Notes: generated by a model from the sequence alone, not told the origin. A stretch of DNA of 64,000 nucleotides from Prevotella sp. (GCA_017470055.1 JAFUFD010000038.1:1-64000); one strand, 5' to 3'; numbered from the stretch's first letter, positions 25,624-35,473 are shown. Translations and numbers: made by a program.

Positions 25624-25649
25624 CAAATTAAATTTCTTTTTGGCGAATG

Positions 25650-26891
25650 TTATTCGATATTTTTTGCGTCAACGGTTTCTTTCTTCATTTTCGCCGATCG
25701 GCTGATGCTAAGGATAGCCCCTACATAGGCGCAATTGATGATGGTCGACGTACCACCCTTGGAGATCAAGGGCAGTGGCTGTCCTGTCACGGGAGCCAGT
25801 CCTACGGCAACCATCATGTTGAATGCCGCTTGGACAACCAGAAGAAGGGCAAGTCCCATGGCCAGGAAAGCAGGGAAGTTGTTCTCGCACCGACTGGCAA
25901 TACGTGCCGCACGGTATAGCAGGATGATGTATAGGAATACCACAAAGGTCGCCCCGAGGATTCCCAACTCCTCAATGACGATGGCGTAGATGAAGTCGGA
26001 GAACGCCTGTGAGAGGAAGTCACGCTCTACAGACTGTCCGGGACCTTTTCCGATGACATTACTTGACACGATAGCGATATTGGCATGTGCCACCTGTGCG
26101 TCTTTGTCAAGGTCGTACTCCTGAGGCGTTACGTCATTCTTGCCGAATTTAAGGATACGCCCTTTCCAGGTGTCCGCACGGTGGAGCATTTTCTCCAGTT
26201 TGCTCTTTTTCCTCGGCTGGTCAGTCTGTTCTGTTTGTACTGTCTCCTGTCCTGTTGTGTCATGTCCGACCAGCATCACCATGGCGATGGCAAAGAACAC
26301 GAACAGTCCGATAATACCGACCAGTTTCCCCAGTTGCTTGAGCGGAACGAGTCCGATGAACATCATGAGGACAACAACGGCAAACAGCAAGGCAGCCGTA
26401 GACAGGTTCTCCAATCCGATAAGGAAACAAGTGGGCAGCGTGATCCAGAGAATCCATTTGAAGGCTTTCTTGTCGGCTCCCGTCTCCCGTTGCATGGCAC
26501 TGAGAATCTGTGCTGTCGCCAGGACAATGGTTCCTTTGGCAATCTCGGAGGGCTGGAAGGTGAATCCAAGTAGCGAGATGACGCGGTTGGCACCGTTGAT
26601 GGTCTGTCCGCCAATGAGTACCCATAGCAGAGTGACTGCGCTGATCAGCAGGAGGAAAGGCGTCATCAACTTAAAGAACCTGCAAGGGATGTTCAGGGTG
26701 ATGATGGCGACAAGTACACCGAAAAAGATAGTCCCTGTGTGATAGACAATAGGACCGATGTAGTTATGGCTCTTATAGGTCAGGTTGCTGGAGGCAGAGA
26801 ACACCTCCACAATACTGATCATGCAAAGGAAGAAGAACACCATCCAGATGACCTTGTCTCCTTTAAAAATATTGCCTATCTTCTTATTCAT
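25650..26891 (-). CDS. ftsW: FtsW, SEDS-family septal glycan polymerase
   Basis: A 413-residue membrane protein with about ten membrane segments. It polymerises lipid II at the septum with a class B penicillin-binding protein (FtsI, encoded upstream). The family signature is seen near the C-terminus: FNMMVAVGLAPVTGQPLPLISKGGTS. A hydrophilic loop of about 60 residues (about 215-275, rich in K and D) precedes the conserved HANIAIVSSNVIGKGPG segment and is characteristic of Bacteroidetes FtsW. It lies between murD (4 bases) and murG. Confidence 0.94.
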   Translation of the reverse strand: MNKKIGNIFKGDKVIWMVFFFLCMISIVEVFSASSNLTYKSHNYIGPIVYHTGTIFFGVLVAIITLNIPCRFFKLMTPFLLLISAVTLLWVLIGGQTINGANRVISLLGFTFQPSEIAKGTIVLATAQILSAMQRETGADKKAFKWILWITLPTCFLIGLENLSTAALLFAVVVLMMFIGLVPLKQLGKLVGIIGLFVFFAIAMVMLVGHDTTGQETVQTEQTDQPRKKSKLEKMLHRADTWKGRILKFGKNDVTPQEYDLDKDAQVAHANIAIVSSNVIGKGPGQSVERDFLSQAFSDFIYAIVIEELGILGATFVVFLYIILLYRAARIASRCENNFPAFLAMGLALLLVVQAAFNMMVAVGLAPVTGQPLPLISKGGTSTIINCAYVGAILSISRSAKMKKETVDAKNIE

Positions 26892-26894
26892 ACG

Positions 26895-28226
26895 TTATAG
26901 ATTTCTAACCAGTTCCTTGAATTGCTCGCCTCTGTCTTCCATGTTCTTGAAGAGGTCAAAGGAGGCACAGCATGGGCTCAGCAGGACTGTCATACCAGGC
27001 TCGGCAAGTTCGTAGCAAGCCTCGACACACTCTCTCATGGAGTGTGTGTCCCGTACAGGGATTCCCATGTCGTCGAAATTGTCGTGCAGTTTCTGGTTGT
27101 CCGCACCGAGATATACTAATCCTGCACACTTCTCTTTCACCAATGGCTTGATGGGCTCGTAGTCGTTGCCCTTGTCCTTACCGCCAATGATGAGTATCGT
27201 CTTGGTCTTCATCGCCTCTAAGGCATACCAGCAGGCGTCCACGTTTGTCGCTTTGGAGTCGTTGATGTATTGAACGCCTCTGACGGTGCATACTTTCTCT
27301 AATCGGTGCTCAACGCCAGGGAAGTCGCCCAAAGACTTGCGGATGATCTCTTTCTTGATACCAGCGATATTGGTGGCGATACCAGCGGCAAGGGAGTTGT
27401 AGATATTATGCTTACCCGTCAGACTGAGTGCTTCCTGCTCCATATTGAAAGGCTCGGGCTTCTCTATTTTGTATTGCCCCTCCTCAATATAACCAATACT
27501 ACCTTTCTCCTTCAGTTCAGAGAAGGGATACTGGATGGACTGGATATTGTATTTCTCCAGTTCTTTCTTGATGATAGGATCGTCGTTCCAATAGATAAAG
27601 GCGTCTTGCGTCGTCTGGTTCTGGATGATGCGCATCTTGGAGTCTACATAGTTCTGCATACAGAAGTCATAACGGTCCAGATGATCGGGCGTGATATTCA
27701 GCAAGATGGCAATATTGGCACGGAAGTCATACATGTTATCCAACTGGAAAGAACTCAGTTCTATGATATAGTATTCGTGCGGGTCTTCTGCCACCTGCAA
27801 AGCAAGGGAGTTTCCAATATTTCCTGCGAGTCCTGCGTCATAGCCAGCCTCTTTGAAAATATGGTAGATAAGGCTCGTCGTGGTGGTCTTTCCGTTCGAG
27901 CCTGTGATACAGATCATCTTCGCATTGGTGTATCTTCCCGCAAATTCTATCTCACTGATGATATGGATCCCTTTCTCTTTGATCTTCACGATCATAGGCG
28001 CCGTGTCAGGAATACCAGGACTCTTGATGATCTCGTCCGCATTGAGAATCTTCTCTTCTGAGTGTTGACCTTCCTCCCATTCTATCTGGTGGTCGTTCAA
28101 CAGTCGCTTGTATTTCTCATTAATCTTCGACATGTCACTGACAAACACGTCGAAACCCTCTTTCTTGGCGAGAACAGCCGCACCGGCTCCGCTCTCTCCT
28201 GCCCCTAATATGACGATTCTGCTCAT
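26895..28226 (-). CDS. murD: UDP-MurNAc-L-Ala--D-Glu ligase
   Basis: A 443-residue cytosolic ligase that adds D-glutamate to UDP-MurNAc-L-Ala. The N-domain begins with VILGAGESGAGAAVLA; the ATP loop is GSNGKTTTTSLIYH near residue 110; NDSKATN and LSPCCASFDLF are MurD-specific C-domain motifs. The ATG overlaps the mraY stop by four bases. Confidence 0.96.
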   Translation of the reverse strand: MSRIVILGAGESGAGAAVLAKKEGFDVFVSDMSKINEKYKRLLNDHQIEWEEGQHSEEKILNADEIIKSPGIPDTAPMIVKIKEKGIHIISEIEFAGRYTNAKMICITGSNGKTTTTSLIYHIFKEAGYDAGLAGNIGNSLALQVAEDPHEYYIIELSSFQLDNMYDFRANIAILLNITPDHLDRYDFCMQNYVDSKMRIIQNQTTQDAFIYWNDDPIIKKELEKYNIQSIQYPFSELKEKGSIGYIEEGQYKIEKPEPFNMEQEALSLTGKHNIYNSLAAGIATNIAGIKKEIIRKSLGDFPGVEHRLEKVCTVRGVQYINDSKATNVDACWYALEAMKTKTILIIGGKDKGNDYEPIKPLVKEKCAGLVYLGADNQKLHDNFDDMGIPVRDTHSMRECVEACYELAEPGMTVLLSPCCASFDLFKNMEDRGEQFKELVRNL

Positions 28227-29497
28227 CTTATTTTTAATGTTATAATGGTTAATGCTACTAAGATAATGGTGGTAATCCAGAAACGGATGGTGATCTTTGA
28301 CTCATGGAACGGTCGGTGAGGCCATCCTTTAAGAATATACGTACTTGTCTGATCAAGTTGTGAGTCTAACTTGCGGAAGGTGTCGTGGATAGGGGTGGCA
28401 CGGAATACCCTTACACGCTTACCCTTGCGTTTCTGTATCTTAAACCATTGGGTTTGTATGATAACACTGAGACTCTCAACGAAGAAGATGCCACAGAGTA
28501 TGGGAAGCAAGAGTTCCTTATGGACGATGACGGCGCAAACACCGATAATGCCGCCAATGGTCAGAGACCCTGTGTCGCCCATAAACACCTGTGCCGGGTA
28601 TGCGTTATACCAGAGGAATCCTATCATGGCACCAATGAATGCGCTGAGAAATACGACCAGTTCCTGAGAGCCGGGAATGTACATGATGTCAAAATAGGCT
28701 GCGTAGACGATGTGGCTGCTCACATAGGCAAAGATCGCCAAAGCGACTCCTATGATCGCGGAGTTTCCCGCGCACATACCGTCCATGCCGTCGTTGAGGT
28801 TGGCTCCATTGCTGACAGCGGTGACCACGAAGATGGTCATGAGCACAAACAAGACCCAGCCTGCCGCCACCTTGTATTTCCCGCAGAACGACATGATGTC
28901 AGAATAGTTCAGGTTGTGGTTCTTGAAGAAAGGAATGGTCGTCTGTAATGACTTCACATTCTCTGCCTTATGCTTGACGACGACCTCCTGTCGGTTCTGT
29001 TGGGGTACGGAGATGTTCTCTCGTACGACAGCGTCAGGACTAAGCCATAGGACGAGTCCCACAATGAAGCCGATAGATACCTGTCCGATAATCTTGTATT
29101 TACCTTTCAGTCCCTCTTTGTTCTTTCTGAAAATCTTGATATAGTCATCCATAAAGCCCAGGAATCCCAGCCAGACGGTAGTAACAATCATCAGGATTAA
29201 ATAGATGTTACGCATGCGTCCTAAAAGGAGTATAGGTACCAGAATCGACACGATGATAATGATGCCTCCCATGGTGGGAACACCTTTCTTTTCCACGCCA
29301 AAGGGGTCGATGCTCGCATCACGGGCGGTCTCAGAGATGTTACGGCGTTTCATCCATTTGATAAACCGCTCTCCAAACCATGCGGAGATCATCAACGATA
29401 GGATGAGGGCGAGTAGGGCACGGAAAGAGATATACGACCAGATATGTGCTCCTGGAATGTTGAATTGCTCAAGGAATCTAAACAGATAGTATAACAT
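28223..29497 (-). CDS. mraY: phospho-MurNAc-pentapeptide translocase MraY
   Basis: A 424-residue inner-membrane enzyme with about ten membrane segments that makes lipid I from UDP-MurNAc-pentapeptide and undecaprenyl phosphate. The catalytic sites DDYIKI near residue 116 and NGANLNDGMDGM in the middle, plus MGDTGSL, are intact. It is about 60 residues longer than the E. coli enzyme through an extracytoplasmic insertion (about 155-205), a usual feature in Bacteroidetes. The start lies three bases after the murE stop. Confidence 0.95.
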   Translation of the reverse strand: MLYYLFRFLEQFNIPGAHIWSYISFRALLALILSLMISAWFGERFIKWMKRRNISETARDASIDPFGVEKKGVPTMGGIIIIVSILVPILLLGRMRNIYLILMIVTTVWLGFLGFMDDYIKIFRKNKEGLKGKYKIIGQVSIGFIVGLVLWLSPDAVVRENISVPQQNRQEVVVKHKAENVKSLQTTIPFFKNHNLNYSDIMSFCGKYKVAAGWVLFVLMTIFVVTAVSNGANLNDGMDGMCAGNSAIIGVALAIFAYVSSHIVYAAYFDIMYIPGSQELVVFLSAFIGAMIGFLWYNAYPAQVFMGDTGSLTIGGIIGVCAVIVHKELLLPILCGIFFVESLSVIIQTQWFKIQKRKGKRVRVFRATPIHDTFRKLDSQLDQTSTYILKGWPHRPFHESKITIRFWITTIILVALTIITLKIR

Positions 29498-29500
29498 AGT

Positions 29501-30958
29501 CTATTGGTTTTCAAAGATTTCACGTACCACTTCACGGTCGTCAAAATGATGTTTGACACCCTTAATCTCCTGATAGTCCTCATGTCCTTTTCCTGCGATA
29601 AGGATCACGTCGCCTTTCTGTGCCATCATACTTGCCGTTCGGATAGCCTCCTTACGGTCCGTGATACTGATGGTCTTCTTCTTTTGTTGGGCGTTAAGAC
29701 CCGCCAGCATGTCGTTGATGATGTCCTGTGGCTCCTCAAAGCGAGGATTGTCACTGGTAATGATCACCCGGTCGCTTTGTTTTGCCGCTTCCTGCGCCAT
29801 CAACGGGCGCTTGCCTTTATCTCGGTTTCCGCCAGCGCCACATACGGTGATGACCTGTCCGCCTTTCCCGTCCAAGACCTCATGGATGGCATTCAGGACA
29901 TTCTCCAGGGCATCTGGCGTATGGGCATAGTCGACGATGGCAGTGACTCCTTCCTTAGAGCGGATAGGCTCCAACCTGCCCGCCACACTCTTGAGCGTGC
30001 TTAAGATAACAAGGATGTCCTCTGGATTCTTGCCTAACATCACGGCTGCCCCATAGACAGCAAGCAGGTTGCTGACATTGAACTTTCCGATAAACTGTAC
30101 TCCGACCTCTCTGCCGTCAATCTCCAGATACATGCCCTCGAAGTGGCATTCGATGATGCGGGCACGGAAGTCAGCCATTGATCGGGTAGAGTAGGTCTTG
30201 ATCCTTGCCTTACAATTCTGTACCATCACAGAACCGTTCTTGTCGTCTGCGTTGGTGATGGCAAAGGCTTCTTTGGGCAGACCATCGAAGAATGCTTTCT
30301 TGGCATCGCGATAGTTCTCGAAAGTCTTGTGATAGTCCAGATGGTCGCGGGTCAGGTTGGTGAAAAGTCCCCCTGCGAATACAAGACCGCCAATGCGCTG
30401 TTGGGCGATGGCGTGGCTGGAGCACTCCATGAAAGCGTATTCACATCCTGCCTCCACCATTTTACCCAGGAGACGGTTCAATTCAATAGGGTCAGGTGTC
30501 GTGTGGTCAGCAGGAATAGCCTCGTCCTCAATATAGTTGCAGACAGTAGAGAGTAAACCGCATTTATGTCCGAACTTACGGAACATATTATATAATAAGG
30601 TAGCAATAGTCGTCTTTCCATTCGTTCCTGTCACACCTACCAACTTGAGTTTCTTGGAGGGCTCACCGAAGAAAACGGTTGCCACAGGTCCCACGGCGCT
30701 CTCTGTGGAAGCGACTTGTATGTAAGTGACTCCCTCTGTCTTCTCTTCAGGTAAATCCTCGCAGAGAATGGCAGAGGCTCCTAACTCCAATGCCTTGGGG
30801 ATGAATTTATGCCCGTCTGTCTGGGTTCCCTTGATGGCGACAAACAGATGTCCCTGCTCTATCTTTCGGGAATCAATATTAACACCCGTGATGTTGATAT
30901 GCTCATCACCGATGACGCAAATGGGCTTGACATACTTAAGCAGTTCACTTAATCTCAT
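29501..30958 (-). CDS. murE: UDP-MurNAc-tripeptide ligase (meso-DAP adding)
   Basis: A 485-residue cytosolic ligase. The ATP loop [14 protein letters not shown] lies near residue 111. [10 protein letters not shown] contains the DNPR motif that selects meso-diaminopimelate, so the peptidoglycan should be of the DAP type. It sits between the penicillin-binding protein gene (20 bases) and mraY. murF, the next enzyme, is not in the window. Confidence 0.95.
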   Translation of the reverse strand: MRLSELLKYVKPICVIGDEHINITGVNIDSRKIEQGHLFVAIKGTQTDGHKFIPKALELGASAILCEDLPEEKTEGVTYIQVASTESAVGPVATVFFGEPSKKLKLVGVTGTNGKTTIATLLYNMFRKFGHKCGLLSTVCNYIEDEAIPADHTTPDPIELNRLLGKMVEAGCEYAFMECSSHAIAQQRIGGLVFAGGLFTNLTRDHLDYHKTFENYRDAKKAFFDGLPKEAFAITNADDKNGSVMVQNCKARIKTYSTRSMADFRARIIECHFEGMYLEIDGREVGVQFIGKFNVSNLLAVYGAAVMLGKNPEDILVILSTLKSVAGRLEPIRSKEGVTAIVDYAHTPDALENVLNAIHEVLDGKGGQVITVCGAGGNRDKGKRPLMAQEAAKQSDRVIITSDNPRFEEPQDIINDMLAGLNAQQKKKTISITDRKEAIRTASMMAQKGDVILIAGKGHEDYQEIKGVKHHFDDREVVREIFENQ

Positions 30959-30978
30959 AGATACCTTTTATATTAATT

Positions 30979-33126
30979 TTATTCTAAATTCAGCACACAT
31001 TCACTTCCTGGTGCAATTTGCTTGCCCGCAGGATAACTCTGGCTCCTCACTTTGCCCCTGCCATGAAGTCTTACCCTTAGCCCTTGGCTTTCTAACAGGT
31101 AGACGGCGTCCTTGGCGCCCATGCCAATAACGTTAGGGGTAACGTCCTTCTCTAGTTTCGCCTGTTGCAAGGCAACAAGGCTAGGCTTGCGTTCCGCCTT
31201 TCCCCAGATAGGATTGCCGTTGGCATACGATCCGCTCCACGACTGATTTGTCTTGATGCCTAAATGGGAGAGGACATAGTCGGCTTCCAGAATATTGCCG
31301 TCCTTCACATCAGGAATACTGATAGAGGTGCTGTCATGAGCGTCCTTTACGTTTAATTTCAGGTTACGTGCCATCACACCCTCCGCAATATGGTGGAATA
31401 CCACACCACTCATGCCACCGCCAGAGGCAGGGAGTCCTGATTTCTTCAGACAGACGATACAGGTGTAGCGTGGGTCGTTAGCAGGGAAGTACCCAGCAAA
31501 AGAAAGCCAGTATTTGACCGTTCCTGTTTTATACCCACCTCCTTCTGCAATCTGTGCCGTACCAGTCTTGCCTGCTACCTTGAACATGCGTGAGCCAGCC
31601 TTTCTTCCAAGTCCCTGACTGACGACATGCTCCAGAATGGTCTGCATCGTCTTGACCGTTTGTGGCTTGGCAATCCTTCGCTCCATCACCTTCTCTGGAG
31701 GGAATTCTGCGACAACTTTCCCGTCTTTCATGACACATTTCACGAAACGGGGTCTCATCATGACTCCATCATTGGCAATGGCGTTGTAGAACGTGACGGT
31801 GGAAATGGGTGGAATCTGGGTCTCATAGCCAATAGACATCCAAGGGAGCGCCGTCTTACTCCAGTTCGTCCAATGTCCGTATTTGTCTTTCTCCGGCATA
31901 CGGATGTGAGGGCGAGCATAGCCCTTGATGGGGAGTTTGAGGTCGGCGGCAAGTCCTGTGCGGTAAATGCCCTCAATGAATTTCTCAGGTCTATTTCCGT
32001 ATTTCTCATCGATAATACGGCTCACACCGATGTTTGAACTGACTTCCAGGATACGGGGTAGCGAGATATTCCCATAGCCACCTCGCCGCCAGTTGTGGTC
32101 TTTCATCTCACGACCATGCATCGGCCAGACGCCGCCACCCGTCTCTACACGATAGGTGGTGTCAACGACACCGTCGTCGAGGGCAACGAGGATGGAGGCG
32201 GTCTTGAAGACAGAGCCAGGCTCACGCAGGTCGGCAACAGCATTATTCTTCACTTCCCGATACTCGCCGTCCGGACAGCGGGTCATGTTGACAATTGCCT
32301 TGATGTCACCCGTCTCCACCTCCATGAGGATGGCAACGCCGAGGTCACCGCCAATCAGTTTCAACTCGTCGATGACAGCACGCTCGGCAAGGTCCTGCAT
32401 GTTGACATCTATGGTGGTCACGATATCACAACCGTCGATAGGCATTGTGACGGGTATATTCATGTACTTATTTAAGATCTTACGCCTATTGGTTAATCCG
32501 GGAGTACCACGTAAGGTGGAGTCGAAAGCAAGTTCCAGTCCAAGGCGGGCACTGTCTTTTGCGCCAAACATAGAGCCTATGGTGCGCTCTCCCAGTGAGC
32601 CGAAGGGATGGCGGCGGGCATTGAATTCCTCCTCATGGAAACCGCTTTTGTATTTCGATAAGCAGAAAAGAGGCAGTTGCTTCACTTCTGTATAGGTGTT
32701 ATAGTCGATACGGCGCGGCCAGATGGGCCAATGCTGGGATTTCTTCTGCCGTCCCTCTTCCAGGTCCCTCTTAAACTCCTCAGCGGTCTTCTGCGGGAAA
32801 ATCTCATGGAGCCCCATGCAGATAGAGTCCACTTTCTCCTGCCAGATGGAGTCTTTCTCCTCTCCGCCAGCCTTGAAGTCCATATATATCTTATACTCAG
32901 GAATGGAACTTGCCATAATCTGCCCGTCGCTGCTGAGGATATTTCCACGTTTGGGCTTCACACTGACACTGTCGCGTTTCAGACGGTCGGCGACATCTGT
33001 CCAGTATTGCTTCTTAGCCGTCATGATATAGAGCGCCTTGCCGATGACAGCAAGTCCTATAATGGTGAGCACTACGGCTATAGCCATGTAGCGCGGCATT
33101 ACTTTATCATTGTCGAATTTACTCAT
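30979..33126 (-). CDS. ftsI: FtsI-type class B penicillin-binding protein with PASTA domain
   Basis: A 715-residue septal transpeptidase. One membrane anchor (about 12-32) is followed by the pedestal domain and the transpeptidase domain with SVFK (active serine, near residue 308), SSN (near 362) and KTG in GKTGTAQIAEGGG (near 526). The last 60 residues form one PASTA domain (VTPNVIGMGAKDAVYLLES), as is usual in Bacteroidetes FtsI. It should work with FtsW. It lies nine bases downstream of ftsL. Confidence 0.94.
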   Translation of the reverse strand: MSKFDNDKVMPRYMAIAVVLTIIGLAVIGKALYIMTAKKQYWTDVADRLKRDSVSVKPKRGNILSSDGQIMASSIPEYKIYMDFKAGGEEKDSIWQEKVDSICMGLHEIFPQKTAEEFKRDLEEGRQKKSQHWPIWPRRIDYNTYTEVKQLPLFCLSKYKSGFHEEEFNARRHPFGSLGERTIGSMFGAKDSARLGLELAFDSTLRGTPGLTNRRKILNKYMNIPVTMPIDGCDIVTTIDVNMQDLAERAVIDELKLIGGDLGVAILMEVETGDIKAIVNMTRCPDGEYREVKNNAVADLREPGSVFKTASILVALDDGVVDTTYRVETGGGVWPMHGREMKDHNWRRGGYGNISLPRILEVSSNIGVSRIIDEKYGNRPEKFIEGIYRTGLAADLKLPIKGYARPHIRMPEKDKYGHWTNWSKTALPWMSIGYETQIPPISTVTFYNAIANDGVMMRPRFVKCVMKDGKVVAEFPPEKVMERRIAKPQTVKTMQTILEHVVSQGLGRKAGSRMFKVAGKTGTAQIAEGGGYKTGTVKYWLSFAGYFPANDPRYTCIVCLKKSGLPASGGGMSGVVFHHIAEGVMARNLKLNVKDAHDSTSISIPDVKDGNILEADYVLSHLGIKTNQSWSGSYANGNPIWGKAERKPSLVALQQAKLEKDVTPNVIGMGAKDAVYLLESQGLRVRLHGRGKVRSQSYPAGKQIAPGSECVLNLE

Positions 33127-33135
33127 GACGTTCTT

Positions 33136-33573
33136 TTATTCTGGAATTTGTATGATATAAGGCGGCTGGTCGGCAATATGCAACAGCGAGTCCTTGTTTT
33201 GTTTCAATATCTCAAGAACGTGGCTCTCACGGCATTTCTCAGTAAGGGTACTGGAGGCGGCGAGTGCTTTGTTCTTGGCGTCTTTCAACTCTGTCTCAAG
33301 TTTGTCAATAGCCTGCATGTCTTGCTGGCATTGATAGCGGAAGGCGACATAGACGATGGTGAAGGCAACGATAAGCACAAACAGCCAGATTTGTGAGCGT
33401 ACCATTTCGGCAGTGAGGATGTCACCACCAAGAATAGTCCGGAGATTGACTTGCTGCGAAGGGCGAGGGTCTTCCTCGCTTGCGGTCTCCTTGATTTTCT
33501 TGATAGTCTCTTCCAGAGCCTTTTTGCTGTCATCTTCTTGTGGCTCGACGATGATTTCCTCTTCTTCTTTCAT
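33136..33573 (-). CDS. FtsL-like division protein
   Basis: A 145-residue bitopic protein: an acidic cytoplasmic part (1-60), one membrane segment (IWLFVLIVAFTIVYVAF, about 62-79) and a periplasmic coiled coil. It fits the FtsL-like (FtsL/DivIC) proteins found between rsmH and ftsI. Sequence alone is not decisive; topology and place are. Gaps to its neighbours are five and nine bases. Confidence 0.75.
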   Translation of the reverse strand: MKEEEEIIVEPQEDDSKKALEETIKKIKETASEEDPRPSQQVNLRTILGGDILTAEMVRSQIWLFVLIVAFTIVYVAFRYQCQQDMQAIDKLETELKDAKNKALAASSTLTEKCRESHVLEILKQNKDSLLHIADQPPYIIQIPE

Positions 33574-33578
33574 GCCTC

Positions 33579-34493
33579 TTATTGCTTTTCTGCGATGCGG
33601 AGTTTGGCGCTCCTGCTTCGTGGGTTGTTCTGAAGTTCCTGCTCATCGGGCGTGATGACCTTGTTGTTGATCAGTCGGAACGGACTGGAGACGCGCCCGA
33701 AAAAGTCCTGTTCTATCTTGCCCTCCGCATTGCCCGCTTTCATCATGTTCTTGACGATACGGTCCTCTAATGAGTGGTAGGTGATGATGCTAAGTCGTCC
33801 TCCTTTTTTTAGTACTTGGCTTGCTTCGTTCAGCATGTCGCGAAGAGCATCCATCTCGTGGTTGACCTCTATCCGAAGTGCTTGAAAAAGTCGGGCAAGG
33901 TCTTTTTTCTCTTTCTCTGAGCGCATCAACTTCTCCGTGGCAGCGATGAGGTCACCTGTCGTGTTGATGCGCCGTTGCTGGCGGTAAGTAGTGATAGCGT
34001 TGGCGATACGGCGTGAGTTCTTCATCTCCCCGTAGAGGTAGAAGATGTCAGCCAGTTTCCCCTCGTCATACTCATTGATGATGTCTGCGGCAGTCTTGCC
34101 AGCGCGCTTGTTCATGCGCATATCCAAAGGGGCGTCGAAGCGGAAGGAGAATCCTCTGGTCTCATCGTCAAAGTGATGGGACGACACTCCCAGGTCAGCA
34201 AGCAGCCCGTCAATTTCCTCTATCTGATAATATCTCAGCCAATTGCGAAGGTATCTGAAATTGCTTCGCACGAAGGTGAAGCGACGATCATCGACAATAT
34301 TGTTCTCTGCGTCGGCGTCTTGATCGAAACTGTATAAGTGTCCCCTTTCTCCCAGTCGGGTAAGAATCTCTTTACTATGCCCGCCTCCTCCGAAGGTCAC
34401 GTCCACATAGATACCATCGGACTTGATGTCAAGTCCGTCGACGCTCTCATGAAGGAGCACGGGTACATGGTATGTCTTTGCTGTCGTGACCAT
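33579..34493 (-). CDS. rsmH: 16S rRNA (cytosine1402-N4)-methyltransferase
   Basis: A 304-residue SAM-dependent methyltransferase (formerly MraW) acting on C1402 of 16S rRNA. YHVPVLLHESVDGL, DVTFGGGGHS (SAM loop), GLLADLGVSSHHFD and ITYHSLEDRIVKN are family hallmarks. The start is ATG 34493, since a longer frame would add 35 unrelated residues overlapping mraZ. Interestingly rsmI, whose product methylates the 2'-OH of the same nucleotide, is also in the window at 56.8 kb. Confidence 0.95.
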   Translation of the reverse strand: MVTTAKTYHVPVLLHESVDGLDIKSDGIYVDVTFGGGGHSKEILTRLGERGHLYSFDQDADAENNIVDDRRFTFVRSNFRYLRNWLRYYQIEEIDGLLADLGVSSHHFDDETRGFSFRFDAPLDMRMNKRAGKTAADIINEYDEGKLADIFYLYGEMKNSRRIANAITTYRQQRRINTTGDLIAATEKLMRSEKEKKDLARLFQALRIEVNHEMDALRDMLNEASQVLKKGGRLSIITYHSLEDRIVKNMMKAGNAEGKIEQDFFGRVSSPFRLINNKVITPDEQELQNNPRSRSAKLRIAEKQ

Positions 34494-34510
34494 TGCTTTC
34501 TCTCTTTGTT

Positions 34511-34960
34511 TTATTCTTCTGGCACCATGAGTTCTTCCAGGGCGTTGCCGAACTCCTCTGGGGACATCAACTGCTCCTCTGCCTTTTGAATACCCCATAT
34601 CTCGATGGTGTCGCCCATTCCCACAAATTTGATGTCTTGCTCTATGTCCGCCATTCGCTGATAGCGTTTGGGAATGAGGAGGCGACCGTTGCCGTCGAGC
34701 GTGACAAGTTCAACCTCGCTGACGAACTGGCGGAAAACTCGCTGGTGCTGCTTGTTCCACCTGTTCAGGCGTTGGCGCATAGCGTCCATTTGCTCATTCC
34801 ATACGGACTCAGGATATAGCACAAGGCAGGGTTGGAATATGTCCTTGCGGAGTATAAGACGCTCCTCTCCGCCTGCCTGCAACACCTTTCGGAAGGTGGC
34901 TGGAAGGAATGCGCGCCCCTTAGCGTCTGTTTTTGCCTCTATATTACCTAAAAATCGCAT
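34511..34960 (-). CDS. mraZ: MraZ, transcriptional regulator of the dcw cluster
   Basis: A 149-residue SpoVT/AbrB-like protein with two tandem MraZ units (about 5-55 and 80-125; the second has LVTLDGNGRLLIPKRY). It forms a ring and binds direct repeats upstream of its own gene. The start MRFLGNIEAKTDAKGR at 34960 matches the family; any longer frame would enter the promoter. The cognate box is visible 47-71 bases upstream. First gene of the dcw cluster. Confidence 0.95.
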   Translation of the reverse strand: MRFLGNIEAKTDAKGRAFLPATFRKVLQAGGEERLILRKDIFQPCLVLYPESVWNEQMDAMRQRLNRWNKQHQRVFRQFVSEVELVTLDGNGRLLIPKRYQRMADIEQDIKFVGMGDTIEIWGIQKAEEQLMSPEEFGNALEELMVPEE

Positions 34961-34989
34961 GCGTACTTCTTTATAAATTATATCGGATG

Positions 34990-35031
34990 CAAAATTACAC
35001 AAAATTCTCCACATTCCCCCACATTTCCCCA
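34990..35031 (-). promoter_or_regulatory. mraZ promoter with MraZ box
   Basis: On the minus strand TGGGG (35031-35027), TGGGG (35021-35017) and TGGAG (35011-35007) are spaced by exactly five bases each, the known MraZ box of TGGGN direct repeats with 10-base period. TAATTTTG (34997-34990) follows. The box covers the -33 region, so MraZ binding should repress the cluster. Confidence 0.75.
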
Positions 35032-35148
35032 CAAATATTTTAGTGAATATTCCTTAAAAATTTACGGAATCAACTTATTAGTTTGGTTTACAGTGGTTTA
35101 CGGTTTTGAGAAAATGGTGGGGCGAATTTGGCAGAGATGCTTTAGATG

Positions 35149-35325
35149 CAACGTGACACAGATAACAGATAACAGTTAGGTAATTTTGGATATTTAAATC
35201 TAATATAAATTTTATTATATATATATTATATATAATCTATATAAAATAATTATTATACTAAAGATATTCACTTCGTGCAGATTACACACTAAACCTATCT
35301 GTTATCTGTTATCTGTGTCACGTTG
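35149..35325. repeat. long inverted repeat with AT-rich centre
   Basis: The arms 35149-35181 and 35293-35325 are inverted copies of 33 bases with one mismatch. Each arm contains a 7-base tandem repeat (ACAGATA). Partial symmetry continues outward (GGGGCGA and GCAGAGA on both sides with indels). The 111-base centre is strongly AT-rich and contains no gene. The structure looks like a MITE-type element or a large cruciform. No transposase or clear target duplication is seen. Confidence 0.7.
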
Positions 35326-35374
35326 TTCTCTGCTCGCCCCTAAAAACGCTAGCCTTAATGCCCAGAATAGTAAA

Positions 35375-35473
35375 CCTATATGTTTTACGTTGCTTTCGAT
35401 ATAGTTTTAGGGGGTAAAACCCTTATTTTTTAGGGGGTATAAACCCTATCGGAAGCAGTGTAAAGTATATAGG
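35375..35473. repeat. imperfect hairpin with internal direct repeats
   Basis: The arms 35375-35407 and 35441-35473 pair over about 31 of 33 positions if read as RNA, because most differences are G-U pairs. The loop side holds two direct copies of TTTTAGGGGGTAwAAACCC. A partial copy of the right arm (GYRRTGTAAAGT...TATAGG) follows at about 35478-35495. This and the inverted repeat at 35149-35325 fill most of the 674-base gap between mraZ and glsA. Confidence 0.6.

Noticed and set aside
35149-35325. CRISPR-like repeats in the mraZ-glsA gap
   Set aside because: The repeat is one inverted pair with 7-base internal tandems, not evenly spaced direct repeats with unique spacers; no cas gene is near.
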